DNA of 64,000 nt, taken from NCBI RefSeq assembly GCF_020880695.1, contig NZ_JAJIWO010000007.1:124001-188000 (forward strand), given 5' to 3'. The DNA comes from Mucilaginibacter sp. UR6-11 (lineage in GTDB: Bacteria; Bacteroidota; Bacteroidia; Sphingobacteriales; Sphingobacteriaceae). Below, piece by piece: positions 17,422-25,939 of this stretch (its first letter is position 1; the number at the start of each line of letters is the position of its first letter). Both the position numbers and the translations under genes were made by a program. The notes under the pieces are model-generated. The model did not search any database. It was not told where the DNA came from and saw only the letters and a list, made by a program, of their open reading frames with translations.

Positions 17422-18414
17422 ATGTCGAAAATGAACCGCGATATCGAAACGCTGCTGGACCGTTACGTGAAAAGGGAAACATCCCTTAACGAAGATCGGC
17501 TTGTTGAAAAATGGCTGGATGAAAATGGAAATACTGACCCAACCTGGCAGAGATTAGATTCTATTGCTCAGGAAAAATGGTTAGCTGATGTTTTTAACGA
17601 TATCAGGATCAGCATCAGTAAAACCGAGAATAAAATAATAACGATGCCCCACAGGAAGCATATGCTTTGGAAAAGGATGGCTGCAGCCGCCATATTAGTG
17701 ATCTCCTTAGCACTGTACTATGAGTGGCCTGCGCTGCAAAAACGATCAGTCACCACGCAGCTTACTGCATTAAAAGTTCCGGTTCACCAAAAAAGACAAG
17801 TTATCTTACCTGACGGTAGCGAGGTGTGGGTTAACGAAGCGTCGGAGCTGAAATATCCAAAAAAATTTACGGCAAAACTAAGAGAGGTTTATTTATCCGG
17901 CGAGGCTTACTTTGATGTTAAGCATCACGCCAATCAACCTTTTATCATTCATACAGGCAATTTGGTTACAACCGTATTAGGGACAGCATTTGATATCAGG
18001 GAGGATAAAAACAAGCATACCGTCGAGGTAACGGTAACCCGGGGTAAAGTAAGCGTAGCCAAAGGTGGTAAGCTATTGGGAGTATTAACACCTAACCAGC
18101 AGATTAGCTATAATAGCTTAAATAATGAAGCTGTCAAACAAACAGTAGATGCTAATTTGGCTATCGCCTGGCAGCAAAATGAGCTTTATTTTGATGATGT
18201 CAATTTCGGGGACGCCGTTTTACAATTGCAAAAGCAATTTAACGTAAAGATAAGCTTCGCCAATCAAAAACTTAAAACCTGCCGGTTTACCGGAACCGCC
18301 CTGAAAGGTGAACGGCTGGATAACATACTCAAAGTGATCTGCGCTTTTAATAATGCTACTTATCAAACGAAACCAGACGGCAGTTTCGTTATCGACGGGC
18401 CTGGTTGCAACTAA
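17422..18414 (+). CDS. FecR-type anti-sigma factor (second module)
   Basis: The product has about 330 residues from the ATG at 17422 (MSKMNRDIETLLDRYV); a GTG 24 bases upstream and an ATG at 17431 are alternatives. The N-terminal domain is followed by one span (MAAAAILVISLALYYEW, about 85-102). The periplasmic FecR domain (about 125-230) has QVILPDGSEVWVNEASELKY and LSGEAYFDVKHHANQPFIIH. DUF4974 lies at the C-terminus (YFDDVNFGDAVLQLQKQF and CRFTGTALKGERLDNILKVI). It is shorter than the first FecR. It should restrain the sigma factor encoded 70 bases upstream and receive the signal from the STN domain of the receptor downstream. Confidence 0.94.
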   Translation: MSKMNRDIETLLDRYVKRETSLNEDRLVEKWLDENGNTDPTWQRLDSIAQEKWLADVFNDIRISISKTENKIITMPHRKHMLWKRMAAAAILVISLALYYEWPALQKRSVTTQLTALKVPVHQKRQVILPDGSEVWVNEASELKYPKKFTAKLREVYLSGEAYFDVKHHANQPFIIHTGNLVTTVLGTAFDIREDKNKHTVEVTVTRGKVSVAKGGKLLGVLTPNQQISYNSLNNEAVKQTVDANLAIAWQQNELYFDDVNFGDAVLQLQKQFNVKISFANQKLKTCRFTGTALKGERLDNILKVICAFNNATYQTKPDGSFVIDGPGCN

Positions 18415-18486
18415 CATAAAAAATAAATGAAAAGCATCTAAGCCTAAAAGAGACTTTTATCCTCCAGGCAGGAGAAAAAGTAAAAA

Positions 18487-18538
18487 CCTGTAAACCGACG
18501 GCCATCGGTTCACAGGCAACCCGGAAATCCGGGGTTTT
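18487..18538 (+). promoter_or_regulatory. Structured leader: two consecutive hairpins before the TonB receptor
   Basis: Between FecR and the receptor, a 12-bp stem with a single A-C mismatch (18487-18498 with 18505-18516, loop CGGCCA) is followed directly by a second stem, AACCCGGA (18518-18525) with TCCGGGGTT (18528-18536), ending in four T residues. A smaller CTCC/GGAG stem lies just upstream. The second hairpin could terminate the sigma/FecR transcript partially, making receptor expression depend on read-through. I recognise no known riboswitch class. Confidence 0.5.
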
Positions 18539-18571
18539 AAATAATTGGAATCACTTAAAACATTTAAAACT

Positions 18572-21346
18572 ATGAAAAATTCTGCAATAATGTGGAATGC
18601 GGGAATGAGGCATGCTCTCCCTTTTAAAATACTATTTCAAAAAAAACAATTTATCATTTGGTTAATGCGTGTAAGTCTGATCACATTTCTTTTTATCTCC
18701 ATCTCTTTTCAGCTGCTTCTGGCAATTGGTGTAAAGGGCCAGGACATGAGCAGTTATCAGGTGACCATAAAACTGGAAAACGAAAGCCTGCTAACCGGAT
18801 TAAAAAAAATAGAGGCACAAACCAGTTTCCGGTTCTACTACAGAAAAGCCGATATAGGAATGATCAACGGCCTTAATATGACTTTAAACACCAGGCCTGT
18901 AGAGGATGTGTTAAATAACTTGTTAAAAAACACTGACCTCTCTTTTCGGCAAATTGATAATAAGATTTTATTGGAAAAAAGACGACAACAAACTGGTTAT
19001 ACTATAAAGGGCAGGGTTATCGGCAGCAACGGCAAGCCGGTTGAGCTGGCTACAATAAAGATCACTAAATCCGCCGATCATAATATTGCATTTACCGCTC
19101 TTGCAGACACAGGCGGCCGATTTAATTTAAAAGTTTTTGAAAAGGGAGAGTATCTGCTTAGCGTAACATCGCCCGAAACAGACAGTTTAACGCAGGCTAT
19201 AAAAGTTGATGAAGCACAGATCGTCATACTACCCGACATTATACTGACAGCGTCCATCCGGTTAAAAGGCGTTACGATCACTGACAGAAGACCCCTGCTC
19301 AGTCGGTATGCGGACAAATTAACCTTGAATGTAGAAGGCAGCGTATACGAAAGGGGCGAAAATGCACTTAAACTATTTAGCGTGATACCCGGAGTTTACT
19401 TTGACGGCAAAGAAATTTTGTTCAGGGGCTCAGAGGGGGTGACCGTTTATGTGGATAACAGGAAAATTCCGCTGTCCGGAGATCAGCTATTGTCTTATCT
19501 CCGATCCATTCCTTCAGAATCTATTAAATCTTATGAGTTAAAGGCTGTTCCGGGTGCCGAAAATGATGCCCAGAACAATGGGGTGGTCATAAACATTGTT
19601 TTAAAATCCGAATACAAATTCGGATTGTCAGGCAATGTCAGCACCGGATACTGGTATAACGGACACGACAACACTAAAGCTACTACGTTCCTTAATTACC
19701 GGACAGGTAAATTCAATTTACAGGGAGGTTTTAACTATTTTTTTTCTCCCGCTTTTTATGAGGACGACATTACCCAGAAATTTGATGCTACAGGTATTTT
19801 CAGCAGACAGACAGAACAGTATTTAGAGCGTTATCATAATATTGGTTATAATGCCGCTATCGATTATAAGCTAAACTCCAAACAAACTGTCGGGGTCAGT
19901 TACAACAGATATATTAATCCCGGCAGCCTTGGCAGCACATTTACTACCGATATTACTTATTTGCATAACGCGCAAACAAGTACAATTGATTCCTCGTCTC
20001 ATGCTACCAGGAAGTCGTTATTCAGTTATGTTAACCAGATGGCCAACGCGTTTTACCGGAATAAACTGGATTCGGCCGGGAGCAGGTTAGATATCGGGTA
20101 TAGCTACATTTCTTATGGCTCAAAGGACCCGTCCGCTCTGGAAACACGGTATTTAAACAGTGCAGGTGCAGAATTTCGTCCGCGCGATAGTTTGTTTGCC
20201 AAAACGCTGGGCAAATCTATGGTCCATGTCGCCAATATCGATCTGGAAAAACATCTATCCAAATCACTGGTATTCAGCGCCGGCAGCAAATTCACCTCTT
20301 CAAAAACTGACTATTCCATCGATTACCGGAACGGCCTCGATGGTCAGGCTCCCCTGGACCCAAAACGGTCAAACAGTTTTAGGTATAACGAAAATATACT
20401 TGCTTTTTATAGTACACTCGCACAATCTTACAAAAACCTGAATGTTAAATTTGGATTAAGAACGGAACAGACAAATTATAGCGGCAGATCAATTATAACA
20501 GGACAAACCATCGGGCGTAATCAATGGGACTTTTTCCCCTCGGCCTTTTTAAACAGGAAATTTGGCGAGGAGCATTCATTTACCCTCTCCTATGACCGGA
20601 GAATAGACCGGCCCGGGTTCAGGCAATTGAATCCATTTGTGACTTATACCAGCCTCAATAGCATTGAGGAAGGTAATGCCGAATTACGGCCCTATTACAG
20701 CAATAATTTACAATTAGAATATTTACTGAAAAGCAAGTATACCTTAACCGTTGGCTACCAAAATACTACTAATGGCATTGCCTCAAATGTTACCAATATA
20801 GGTAATGTGATTATTTCGAAGGATGAGAATATCAGTGACAATAATAATGTTTTTTTGTCACTGTACATCCCTATAAAGCTCACCAGTTGGTGGGAGTTCA
20901 ATACAAGCAGTACTTTCAGATACCGTACTCTAGACCTTCGCCGTACTGACGTTTTGCATCGGGAAAAGTTTACACAAAACCTATGGGGAACTAATAAGTT
21001 TAATTTACCAAATAAATACTTTATTGAGGTGTCTGGTTTTTACAACGGCAGCGATTTTCATGATATTACTAACCAGTTTAGTTACGGAAAACTTGATGTA
21101 ACTATAAAGAAGAGCTTTTTTAATAATCAACTCACCTCCAGTTTAGAACTGCAGGACCCCTTTAAACTATATAAACCCCGGTACCAGATCATCACCCCCG
21201 AATTTAACAGAGATGTTATAAGAAACAGACTTGCATACGTGAGATATATCGGGATTTTCTTAACCTATAATTTCTCTGGTGGAAAAAAACAAAATAATAA
21301 GGAGGATATTGACGCTGCGGGAAATGAGGCGAGGGGCCGCCTGTAG
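18572..21346 (+). CDS. STN-domain TonB-dependent receptor of the outer-membrane beta-barrel (PF14905-like) type
   Basis: The product has about 924 residues from the ATG at 18572; an upstream TTG at 18545 is less likely. An unusually long N-terminal segment with a hydrophobic stretch (VSLITFLFISISFQLLLAIG) forms the signal. Then come an STN domain (about 65-130, MSSYQVTIKLENESLLTGLK onward), a carboxypeptidase-like regulatory domain (YTIKGRVIGSNGKPVELATI), a plug-like region (ALKLFSVIPGVYFDGKEI) and a large barrel with SFTLSYDRRIDRPGFRQLNP, a motif common in barrels of this family. No SusD partner follows. With sigma and FecR upstream it makes a self-regulated receptor module; the ligand is unknown (a siderophore or small peptide is possible). 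Confidence 0.88.
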   Translation: MKNSAIMWNAGMRHALPFKILFQKKQFIIWLMRVSLITFLFISISFQLLLAIGVKGQDMSSYQVTIKLENESLLTGLKKIEAQTSFRFYYRKADIGMINGLNMTLNTRPVEDVLNNLLKNTDLSFRQIDNKILLEKRRQQTGYTIKGRVIGSNGKPVELATIKITKSADHNIAFTALADTGGRFNLKVFEKGEYLLSVTSPETDSLTQAIKVDEAQIVILPDIILTASIRLKGVTITDRRPLLSRYADKLTLNVEGSVYERGENALKLFSVIPGVYFDGKEILFRGSEGVTVYVDNRKIPLSGDQLLSYLRSIPSESIKSYELKAVPGAENDAQNNGVVINIVLKSEYKFGLSGNVSTGYWYNGHDNTKATTFLNYRTGKFNLQGGFNYFFSPAFYEDDITQKFDATGIFSRQTEQYLERYHNIGYNAAIDYKLNSKQTVGVSYNRYINPGSLGSTFTTDITYLHNAQTSTIDSSSHATRKSLFSYVNQMANAFYRNKLDSAGSRLDIGYSYISYGSKDPSALETRYLNSAGAEFRPRDSLFAKTLGKSMVHVANIDLEKHLSKSLVFSAGSKFTSSKTDYSIDYRNGLDGQAPLDPKRSNSFRYNENILAFYSTLAQSYKNLNVKFGLRTEQTNYSGRSIITGQTIGRNQWDFFPSAFLNRKFGEEHSFTLSYDRRIDRPGFRQLNPFVTYTSLNSIEEGNAELRPYYSNNLQLEYLLKSKYTLTVGYQNTTNGIASNVTNIGNVIISKDENISDNNNVFLSLYIPIKLTSWWEFNTSSTFRYRTLDLRRTDVLHREKFTQNLWGTNKFNLPNKYFIEVSGFYNGSDFHDITNQFSYGKLDVTIKKSFFNNQLTSSLELQDPFKLYKPRYQIITPEFNRDVIRNRLAYVRYIGIFLTYNFSGGKKQNNKEDIDAAGNEARGRL

Positions 21347-21479
21347 GTCAATGATAAAAGTGGCAGTCTTTAAATCTATTTCGATTTTGGCATATTATAA
21401 CTTGGAAATATAAGGCAAGGTACAGTATTGCATTTCATAAGCAGATCATTAATTAAACCGGCATCGAATTTAGATTTTT

Positions 21480-21504
21480 CTGTTAATCAGAGGTCGCTGG
21501 TTCG
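21480..21504 (+). other. tRNA-Asn(GUU)-like fragment (anticodon loop to T-loop)
   Basis: The stretch reads CTGTTAATCAGA then GGTCGCTGGTTCG, which matches the usual sequence of tRNA-Asn from the GTT anticodon through the variable loop into the T-loop. The 5' half is absent (T-rich sequence instead) and the 3' T-stem is not complementary (CTGGC where CCAGC is expected), so this is not a functional tRNA. Fragments like this occur at attachment sites of elements that integrate into tRNA genes. It may be a scar of such an event, or chance similarity. Confidence 0.4.
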
Positions 21505-21524
21505 GGGCTGGCTTCAGGAACTTG

Positions 21525-21553
21525 AGGAAACACTTAAATAAGTGTTTCCTTTA
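21525..21553. terminator. Palindromic terminator between convergent genes
   Basis: A perfect inverted repeat, AGGAAACACTTA (21525-21536) with TAAGTGTTTCCT (21539-21550), is followed by TTT and AT-rich sequence. It sits between the receptor gene (plus, ending 21346) and the barrel gene (minus, ending 21578). It most likely ends the plus-strand transcript and may also work for the minus strand. The rest of 21347-21577 holds no gene. Confidence 0.6.
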
Positions 21554-21577
21554 ATTTAAAGAATGATTGACCGGGCA

Positions 21578-22732
21578 CTAAAAGTTCCATTTCAGCCGCA
21601 AAAAGCAGATGTGGCTCACCGCTTCAAAAACATGAGCCTGTTCAGCAAAAAATGATTGCCATACCAGGTCCGCATCAAGATTGGTAGCTAGATTATACCG
21701 GAAGGACGGATAAAGGATAAGCAGGTTTGTCCCGGGGGCATAAAGTATACTCAGATTTGCAGATAACAGCGGAGTGAGCTCCTTCGTTGTTGTAGCAATG
21801 ATATTCCATTTCGTAGGCATCAGGTTTTCCGGTGAAAGTCCCAGGTTTAAATTGCCCCAATTATTCAGAGATTTGTTTAAACCGCGGTTATTAAATAAAA
21901 GCCCTAAATTAACATACCAGCCGTTTTTAAACATATAATCCCCCTGGAGGGTCAGGTTCAAATGGTTGGTTGAATCCCTTCCTGGCAAAAAATACTGCAC
22001 CTCGCCTTTAAAACCGGCATCTTTAATACTACCCGCCCAGCCGGCGCCTATGGTGGGATTTTTATAGTACCATCCGGTAATGAGTTGCAGGTCATAACCC
22101 CATTTATTGAGGGCATATTTAAGCGCTGCTACATTTCCGTTTTTTTTACCGGTATTGGCATAGGCAATTTCGGTATTAAAAGAGCTGCTGAAAAGATACC
22201 TGGCTCTACCCCCATCCACACCCGGTCGTTCTTCATAGTCGAAGTCAAGAAAATTGTAGGAATTAAAAATGTCATTGGGATTCCAGGTGGTAGCCATCCC
22301 CCAGTTGATACGCTGGCGCCCGACACGGATATTCAGTTGATCATTTCCATAATCAACATACAGCCTTTCCACATTGGTCAGCAAAACCAGCGACTTATTT
22401 TCAATCCATATCTTTTGCATATTTATTGCCTCGTTTTGGTTTCGCAATAGCGATACAAAGCCAGGGGTCTGCTTTACTTCATCCCCCCAGATCAACCGCG
22501 TACGAAACTCGGCATCAGCGGTAAGCCGGGCTGTCGGCAACCATTTTACATTGATCCGGTTGTGAATAGTGTTGCCCGATATTAAATCGCTGAAGTCTTT
22601 ATCAAATGTGAGGGTCTGAAGATTTTTAACATATCCGTTGATGGTCAGCTTTTTTGATGTTGCGGTGCTGTCCTGGGCATTTGCGGCTATTGCAAATGAA
22701 AAGATAAACCCGATAGCCACCAGCTTTTTCAT
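21578..22732 (-). CDS. Outer membrane beta-barrel protein (DUF1302/porin-like)
   Basis: The product has 384 residues with a signal peptide (MKKLVAIGFIFSFAIAANAQ). The rest is alternating beta-strands with periplasmic turns, ending in the aromatic residue expected of outer-membrane barrels (HICFLRLKWNF). Motifs such as LNIRVGRQRINWGMATTWNP and RVGRQ/WG-type strands recall DUF1302 or porin-like families that go with LolA-like and RND or ABC exporters. It overlaps the ABC ATPase gene by 4 bases (ATGA), so it is translated together with the transporter and probably is its outer-membrane component. Transport substrate unknown. Confidence 0.7.
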   Translation of the reverse strand: MKKLVAIGFIFSFAIAANAQDSTATSKKLTINGYVKNLQTLTFDKDFSDLISGNTIHNRINVKWLPTARLTADAEFRTRLIWGDEVKQTPGFVSLLRNQNEAINMQKIWIENKSLVLLTNVERLYVDYGNDQLNIRVGRQRINWGMATTWNPNDIFNSYNFLDFDYEERPGVDGGRARYLFSSSFNTEIAYANTGKKNGNVAALKYALNKWGYDLQLITGWYYKNPTIGAGWAGSIKDAGFKGEVQYFLPGRDSTNHLNLTLQGDYMFKNGWYVNLGLLFNNRGLNKSLNNWGNLNLGLSPENLMPTKWNIIATTTKELTPLLSANLSILYAPGTNLLILYPSFRYNLATNLDADLVWQSFFAEQAHVFEAVSHICFLRLKWNF

Positions 22733-23451
22733 TTCTTCTCACTGACATTATCATGTGTAGTTGAGACCGTTGCTGTATCACTGGTTATCTTGCCGTCAAC
22801 CAGGGTGATAACCCTGTGGGCCCGGTCAATTACCCGCTGATCATGCGTAGAAAAAAGAAAAGTGATCTGTTCTTCCTTGTTAAGCTTTGCCATAATATCC
22901 AATAAATTAGCCGCCGACTGGGAGTCGAGGTTTGCAGTTGGCTCATCTGCTAAAACAAACTGTGGCTTGGTTGCCAGGGCCCGGGCAACAGCTACGCGCT
23001 GCTGTTGCCCGCCCGATAATTGCGCCGGCCGGCTATCCAGCTTATCAGTCATTTCTATCTGGCCAAACAATTGCTTAACCCGGGCCTCTCTTTTGCTTCT
23101 TTCCACACCCTGCAGCTGCATGATGAATTCTACATTTTCTTTCGCAGTAAGCACCGGGATCAGGTTAAACGATTGAAATACGAACCCTATGTTTTTCAGG
23201 CGGAAATCGATCAGCTGATTGGCTGATAGCCCGGTGATATCCAAACCATTGATGCGCACCTGGCCTTCATCAGGTTTGTCCAGGCCGCCTATTAAGTTAA
23301 GCAAGGTGGTTTTGCCTGACCCGGACGGTCCTACTAAGGCGGTAAACTCACCTTTTTCTATGTGCAGATGCACATTGTTTACTGCGTACACCGGTATAGT
23401 TTCTTTGTTGTATACCTTACTGATGTTATGTGCGTCGATTACTGTGTTCAT
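22729..23451 (-). CDS. ABC transporter ATP-binding protein (LolD/MacB type)
   Basis: The product has 240 residues. Walker A is GPSGSGKTTLL (K47), the Q-loop is FVFQSFNLIPVLTA, the signature is LSGGQQQRVAVARAL, and Walker B is FVLADEPTANLD, followed by an H-loop (FSTHDQR). This is the standard subunit for FtsX-type permeases, powering lipoprotein release, lipid or peptide export. It is followed by the barrel gene (4-base overlap) and preceded by two permease genes (43-base gap). The gene set points to an envelope transporter rather than an importer. Confidence 0.95.
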   Translation of the reverse strand: MNTVIDAHNISKVYNKETIPVYAVNNVHLHIEKGEFTALVGPSGSGKTTLLNLIGGLDKPDEGQVRINGLDITGLSANQLIDFRLKNIGFVFQSFNLIPVLTAKENVEFIMQLQGVERSKREARVKQLFGQIEMTDKLDSRPAQLSGGQQQRVAVARALATKPQFVLADEPTANLDSQSAANLLDIMAKLNKEEQITFLFSTHDQRVIDRAHRVITLVDGKITSDTATVSTTHDNVSEKK

Positions 23452-23494
23452 GATTAATCTATTTAGCAGAAAACATTTTTCATTTTAAACCGGT

Positions 23495-24715
23495 TTATCT
23501 TCTCAGTGCCTCAACGGGCCGCAATTTCACCGCTTTTATCGCCGGAAACAGGCAGGAAATGATAGCAGTGCCGGTAACGATCAGCAAAACAGCCAATAGC
23601 TTGTCGGCAGGAAATTCCGGGTAAACCATTGTGCCGAAACCAAAACTACTCATCATATCCTGCCCCATCCCTGAAAGGTCGAGCCCGTGTTCATTAAAAT
23701 AAGCTGATGTACCCCAACCGATTAAAATACCGATTGGTGTACCGGCAAGCGTCAGGAAAATAGTTTCAAGAAAAATCAAAGAGAATACTTTTAGCCGGTT
23801 GGTACCCAGTGCCATCATCATACCGATTTCGCGGGTGCGTTCCAAAACGGCCATCAGCATGGTATTAACGATACCAAAAGCCAGGGCGAACATGATAATG
23901 ACCATGATGATATAGGAGTATTGATCGGTTGTCTTAACCATAAAATCCGTTTCGGGCGAAATTTCCCTCCACGATTCGATCTGATAAGCGGGAAATGCCC
24001 GCTTTAATTCCTGCTGCACTTTATTTACATCGTTATCATTTTTTAGCAATAGCATAACCTCGTGGAACCCGTTTGAAATGCCCAGCAAAGCATTCAGATC
24101 GGTCATCGTTATGTATACATTTTTTTCATCCAGCGGCGTATTATCGCTTTTGTAAATGGCAGTTACCCGAAACGCGCCTGAAACCATATTGCTTGCGGTA
24201 TCAGTAAAAGTCAGCACGAGTTTCGACCTGACCTTTAACTTCATCTTTGTAGCCAGCTTTTGACCGATCATGATCTCATTGTTTTTAACCGGATCAAAAA
24301 CCTTCCCGGCGACGATCTTCTTCTTGAGTTGGGAAGCCTCATATTCCAACTGCGGAACAACGCCGTTTATCTGCACACCCGCGCTGCCGGTTGTGGTCGA
24401 GAGCATACCGGTGGTTATGCTTCGTGGTGCGGCGAGTTTAACCGCGGGCATTGAACTAACTGTTTTTAATATTGCGGCCCCGTCCGTCAGCACAAATTTG
24501 GGTTCGTAATCTTTCTTAAAATTGATGTCGTGTATCTGCAAATGGCCAACCTCAGCGTCGATAACGGTACGTACCCTGCTTTTCATCATCCCTTTATACA
24601 AGGCCAGCACGGCAATACCGGCAAATAAACCCACTGCAATCGATAAAATAATAACCATGCTCCGCATTTTGTTGCGCCAGATATTCCGCCATGCCATTAT
24701 CAAAATCATCATCAT
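23495..24715 (-). CDS. ABC transporter permease (FtsX/LolE-like)
   Basis: The product has 406 residues in the MacB/LolCE layout: TM1 (about 18-42), a large periplasmic domain (about 45-270, beta-rich MacB_PCD), then three spans in the FtsX domain (about 275-300, 320-345, 365-390). An ERTREIGMMMALGTNRLKV coupling helix follows TM2. It is one of two different permeases in this operon (5 bases after the other), which together with one ATPase would form a LolCDE-like heterodimeric transporter. Confidence 0.92.
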   Translation of the reverse strand: MMMILIMAWRNIWRNKMRSMVIILSIAVGLFAGIAVLALYKGMMKSRVRTVIDAEVGHLQIHDINFKKDYEPKFVLTDGAAILKTVSSMPAVKLAAPRSITTGMLSTTTGSAGVQINGVVPQLEYEASQLKKKIVAGKVFDPVKNNEIMIGQKLATKMKLKVRSKLVLTFTDTASNMVSGAFRVTAIYKSDNTPLDEKNVYITMTDLNALLGISNGFHEVMLLLKNDNDVNKVQQELKRAFPAYQIESWREISPETDFMVKTTDQYSYIIMVIIMFALAFGIVNTMLMAVLERTREIGMMMALGTNRLKVFSLIFLETIFLTLAGTPIGILIGWGTSAYFNEHGLDLSGMGQDMMSSFGFGTMVYPEFPADKLLAVLLIVTGTAIISCLFPAIKAVKLRPVEALRR

Positions 24716-24720
24716 TTTTA

Positions 24721-25938
24721 TTAGCGTTTCATTGCTGTAACAGGGTCTAACCGGATTACTTTGTATACTGGGTACAGCGATAGCAATAAGCCGATTAACA
24801 GCACTACCATACCCTGGTGAATAAAAATGGCCGCACTGGTTGAAGTGGGAAATATGGCTTCAAAGCCAAACTTTTCATATATTCTTGCGGTCTCACCGCC
24901 CATCTTTAAGGGGTGGCGGTTTAAATAATATACGATAGGAATACTGGCCGCTATCCCCAGCAGACAACCTGTAATTACGGTGAAAACTGATTCTACCATC
25001 AGCAGGAAGACCAATTTTGTTTTTTTCATTCCTACCGCCAAAAGCATACCCATTTCAAACTTTCTTTCAACCATCATCATTAACAAGGTGCCAAAAATGC
25101 CAAAGCAAATCAACAGGTATAAAATCCCCTGGATGTATTTCATATTATTTGAATCTGACGCGATATGTTGCTTGATATCCGGCATGAGTTCTTCCCAGGT
25201 CATCACTTCGTAAGCTGGGCCGAGGGCCTCAGCCATGGTTGACCTGGTAGTTTGCAGGTCCCTGGTGTCCTTCAATGAAAGAATATAAGAGGTTACCATG
25301 CCATTAGCGCTGTAAAAATCCTGTGCGACAGCCAGGGGCATAAATAGTGATTTGCCATTTAACTCAGGCGAGCCAAATTTTACTATCCCTTTGATCAGAT
25401 ATTTACCTGCTGCTGTGGCACCGTGATACCCCTGCCCGATGAGCAATACGGTATCATTAGTTTTCAATTTCAACCTTTCAGCCAGTCCCTGCGACAACAA
25501 CACTGCCTGTTCGTTATCCTTCAGGTAACTGCCTTGTACAATTTTATTTTTTAATAAAGTGATCTGATTCTCTTTTTCGGGCTCGATGCCTGCAACCAGT
25601 GCCCCCTTGGTTATGGCAGCCGAAGACGCCAATGCAAATGATTCTATCCTTGAAGTAACAGTAAGCACATTTTTATCACTTAAAATTTTCCGCGTTGCCC
25701 CTGCCGATGATTCAAAGCTATTATCCAGGATTTGCTCATTCCAGTATCCTTGTTTGTGGACCTGTACGTACCCAGTATAAAAACTTACCACATTTTTGAC
25801 CAGGTTATTAAAAATGCCGTCTTTCAAACTACTGGCTATGACAGATAAAATAACAGCAAAAAAAATAGCGGCCATTGTAATAAGCGTTCGCATGTTATTA
25901 CGCCACATATTCTTCCATGCCATTTTTATCAGCCACAT
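24721..25938 (-). CDS. ABC transporter permease (FtsX/LolC-like)
   Basis: The product has 405 residues with the same 1+3 membrane layout: TM1 (ITMAAIFFAVILSVIASSL), a periplasmic domain (about 45-265), then three spans, with VERKFEMGMLLAVGMKKTKL as the coupling helix. It is a paralogue of the next permease, not a copy; identity is visibly low outside the membrane segments. Its start follows the stop of the LolA-like gene by 1 base, so expression is tightly coupled. Confidence 0.92.
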   Translation of the reverse strand: MWLIKMAWKNMWRNNMRTLITMAAIFFAVILSVIASSLKDGIFNNLVKNVVSFYTGYVQVHKQGYWNEQILDNSFESSAGATRKILSDKNVLTVTSRIESFALASSAAITKGALVAGIEPEKENQITLLKNKIVQGSYLKDNEQAVLLSQGLAERLKLKTNDTVLLIGQGYHGATAAGKYLIKGIVKFGSPELNGKSLFMPLAVAQDFYSANGMVTSYILSLKDTRDLQTTRSTMAEALGPAYEVMTWEELMPDIKQHIASDSNNMKYIQGILYLLICFGIFGTLLMMMVERKFEMGMLLAVGMKKTKLVFLLMVESVFTVITGCLLGIAASIPIVYYLNRHPLKMGGETARIYEKFGFEAIFPTSTSAAIFIHQGMVVLLIGLLLSLYPVYKVIRLDPVTAMKR

Positions 25939-25939
25939 A

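Noticed and set aside
18455..18538. Known riboswitch (for example cyclic-di-GMP or cobalamin type)
   Set aside because: The hairpins do not show the conserved core sequence of any class I can recall.
21480..21520. Intact tRNA-Asn gene
   Set aside because: The 5' half is missing and the T-stem does not pair, so only a fragment can be claimed.
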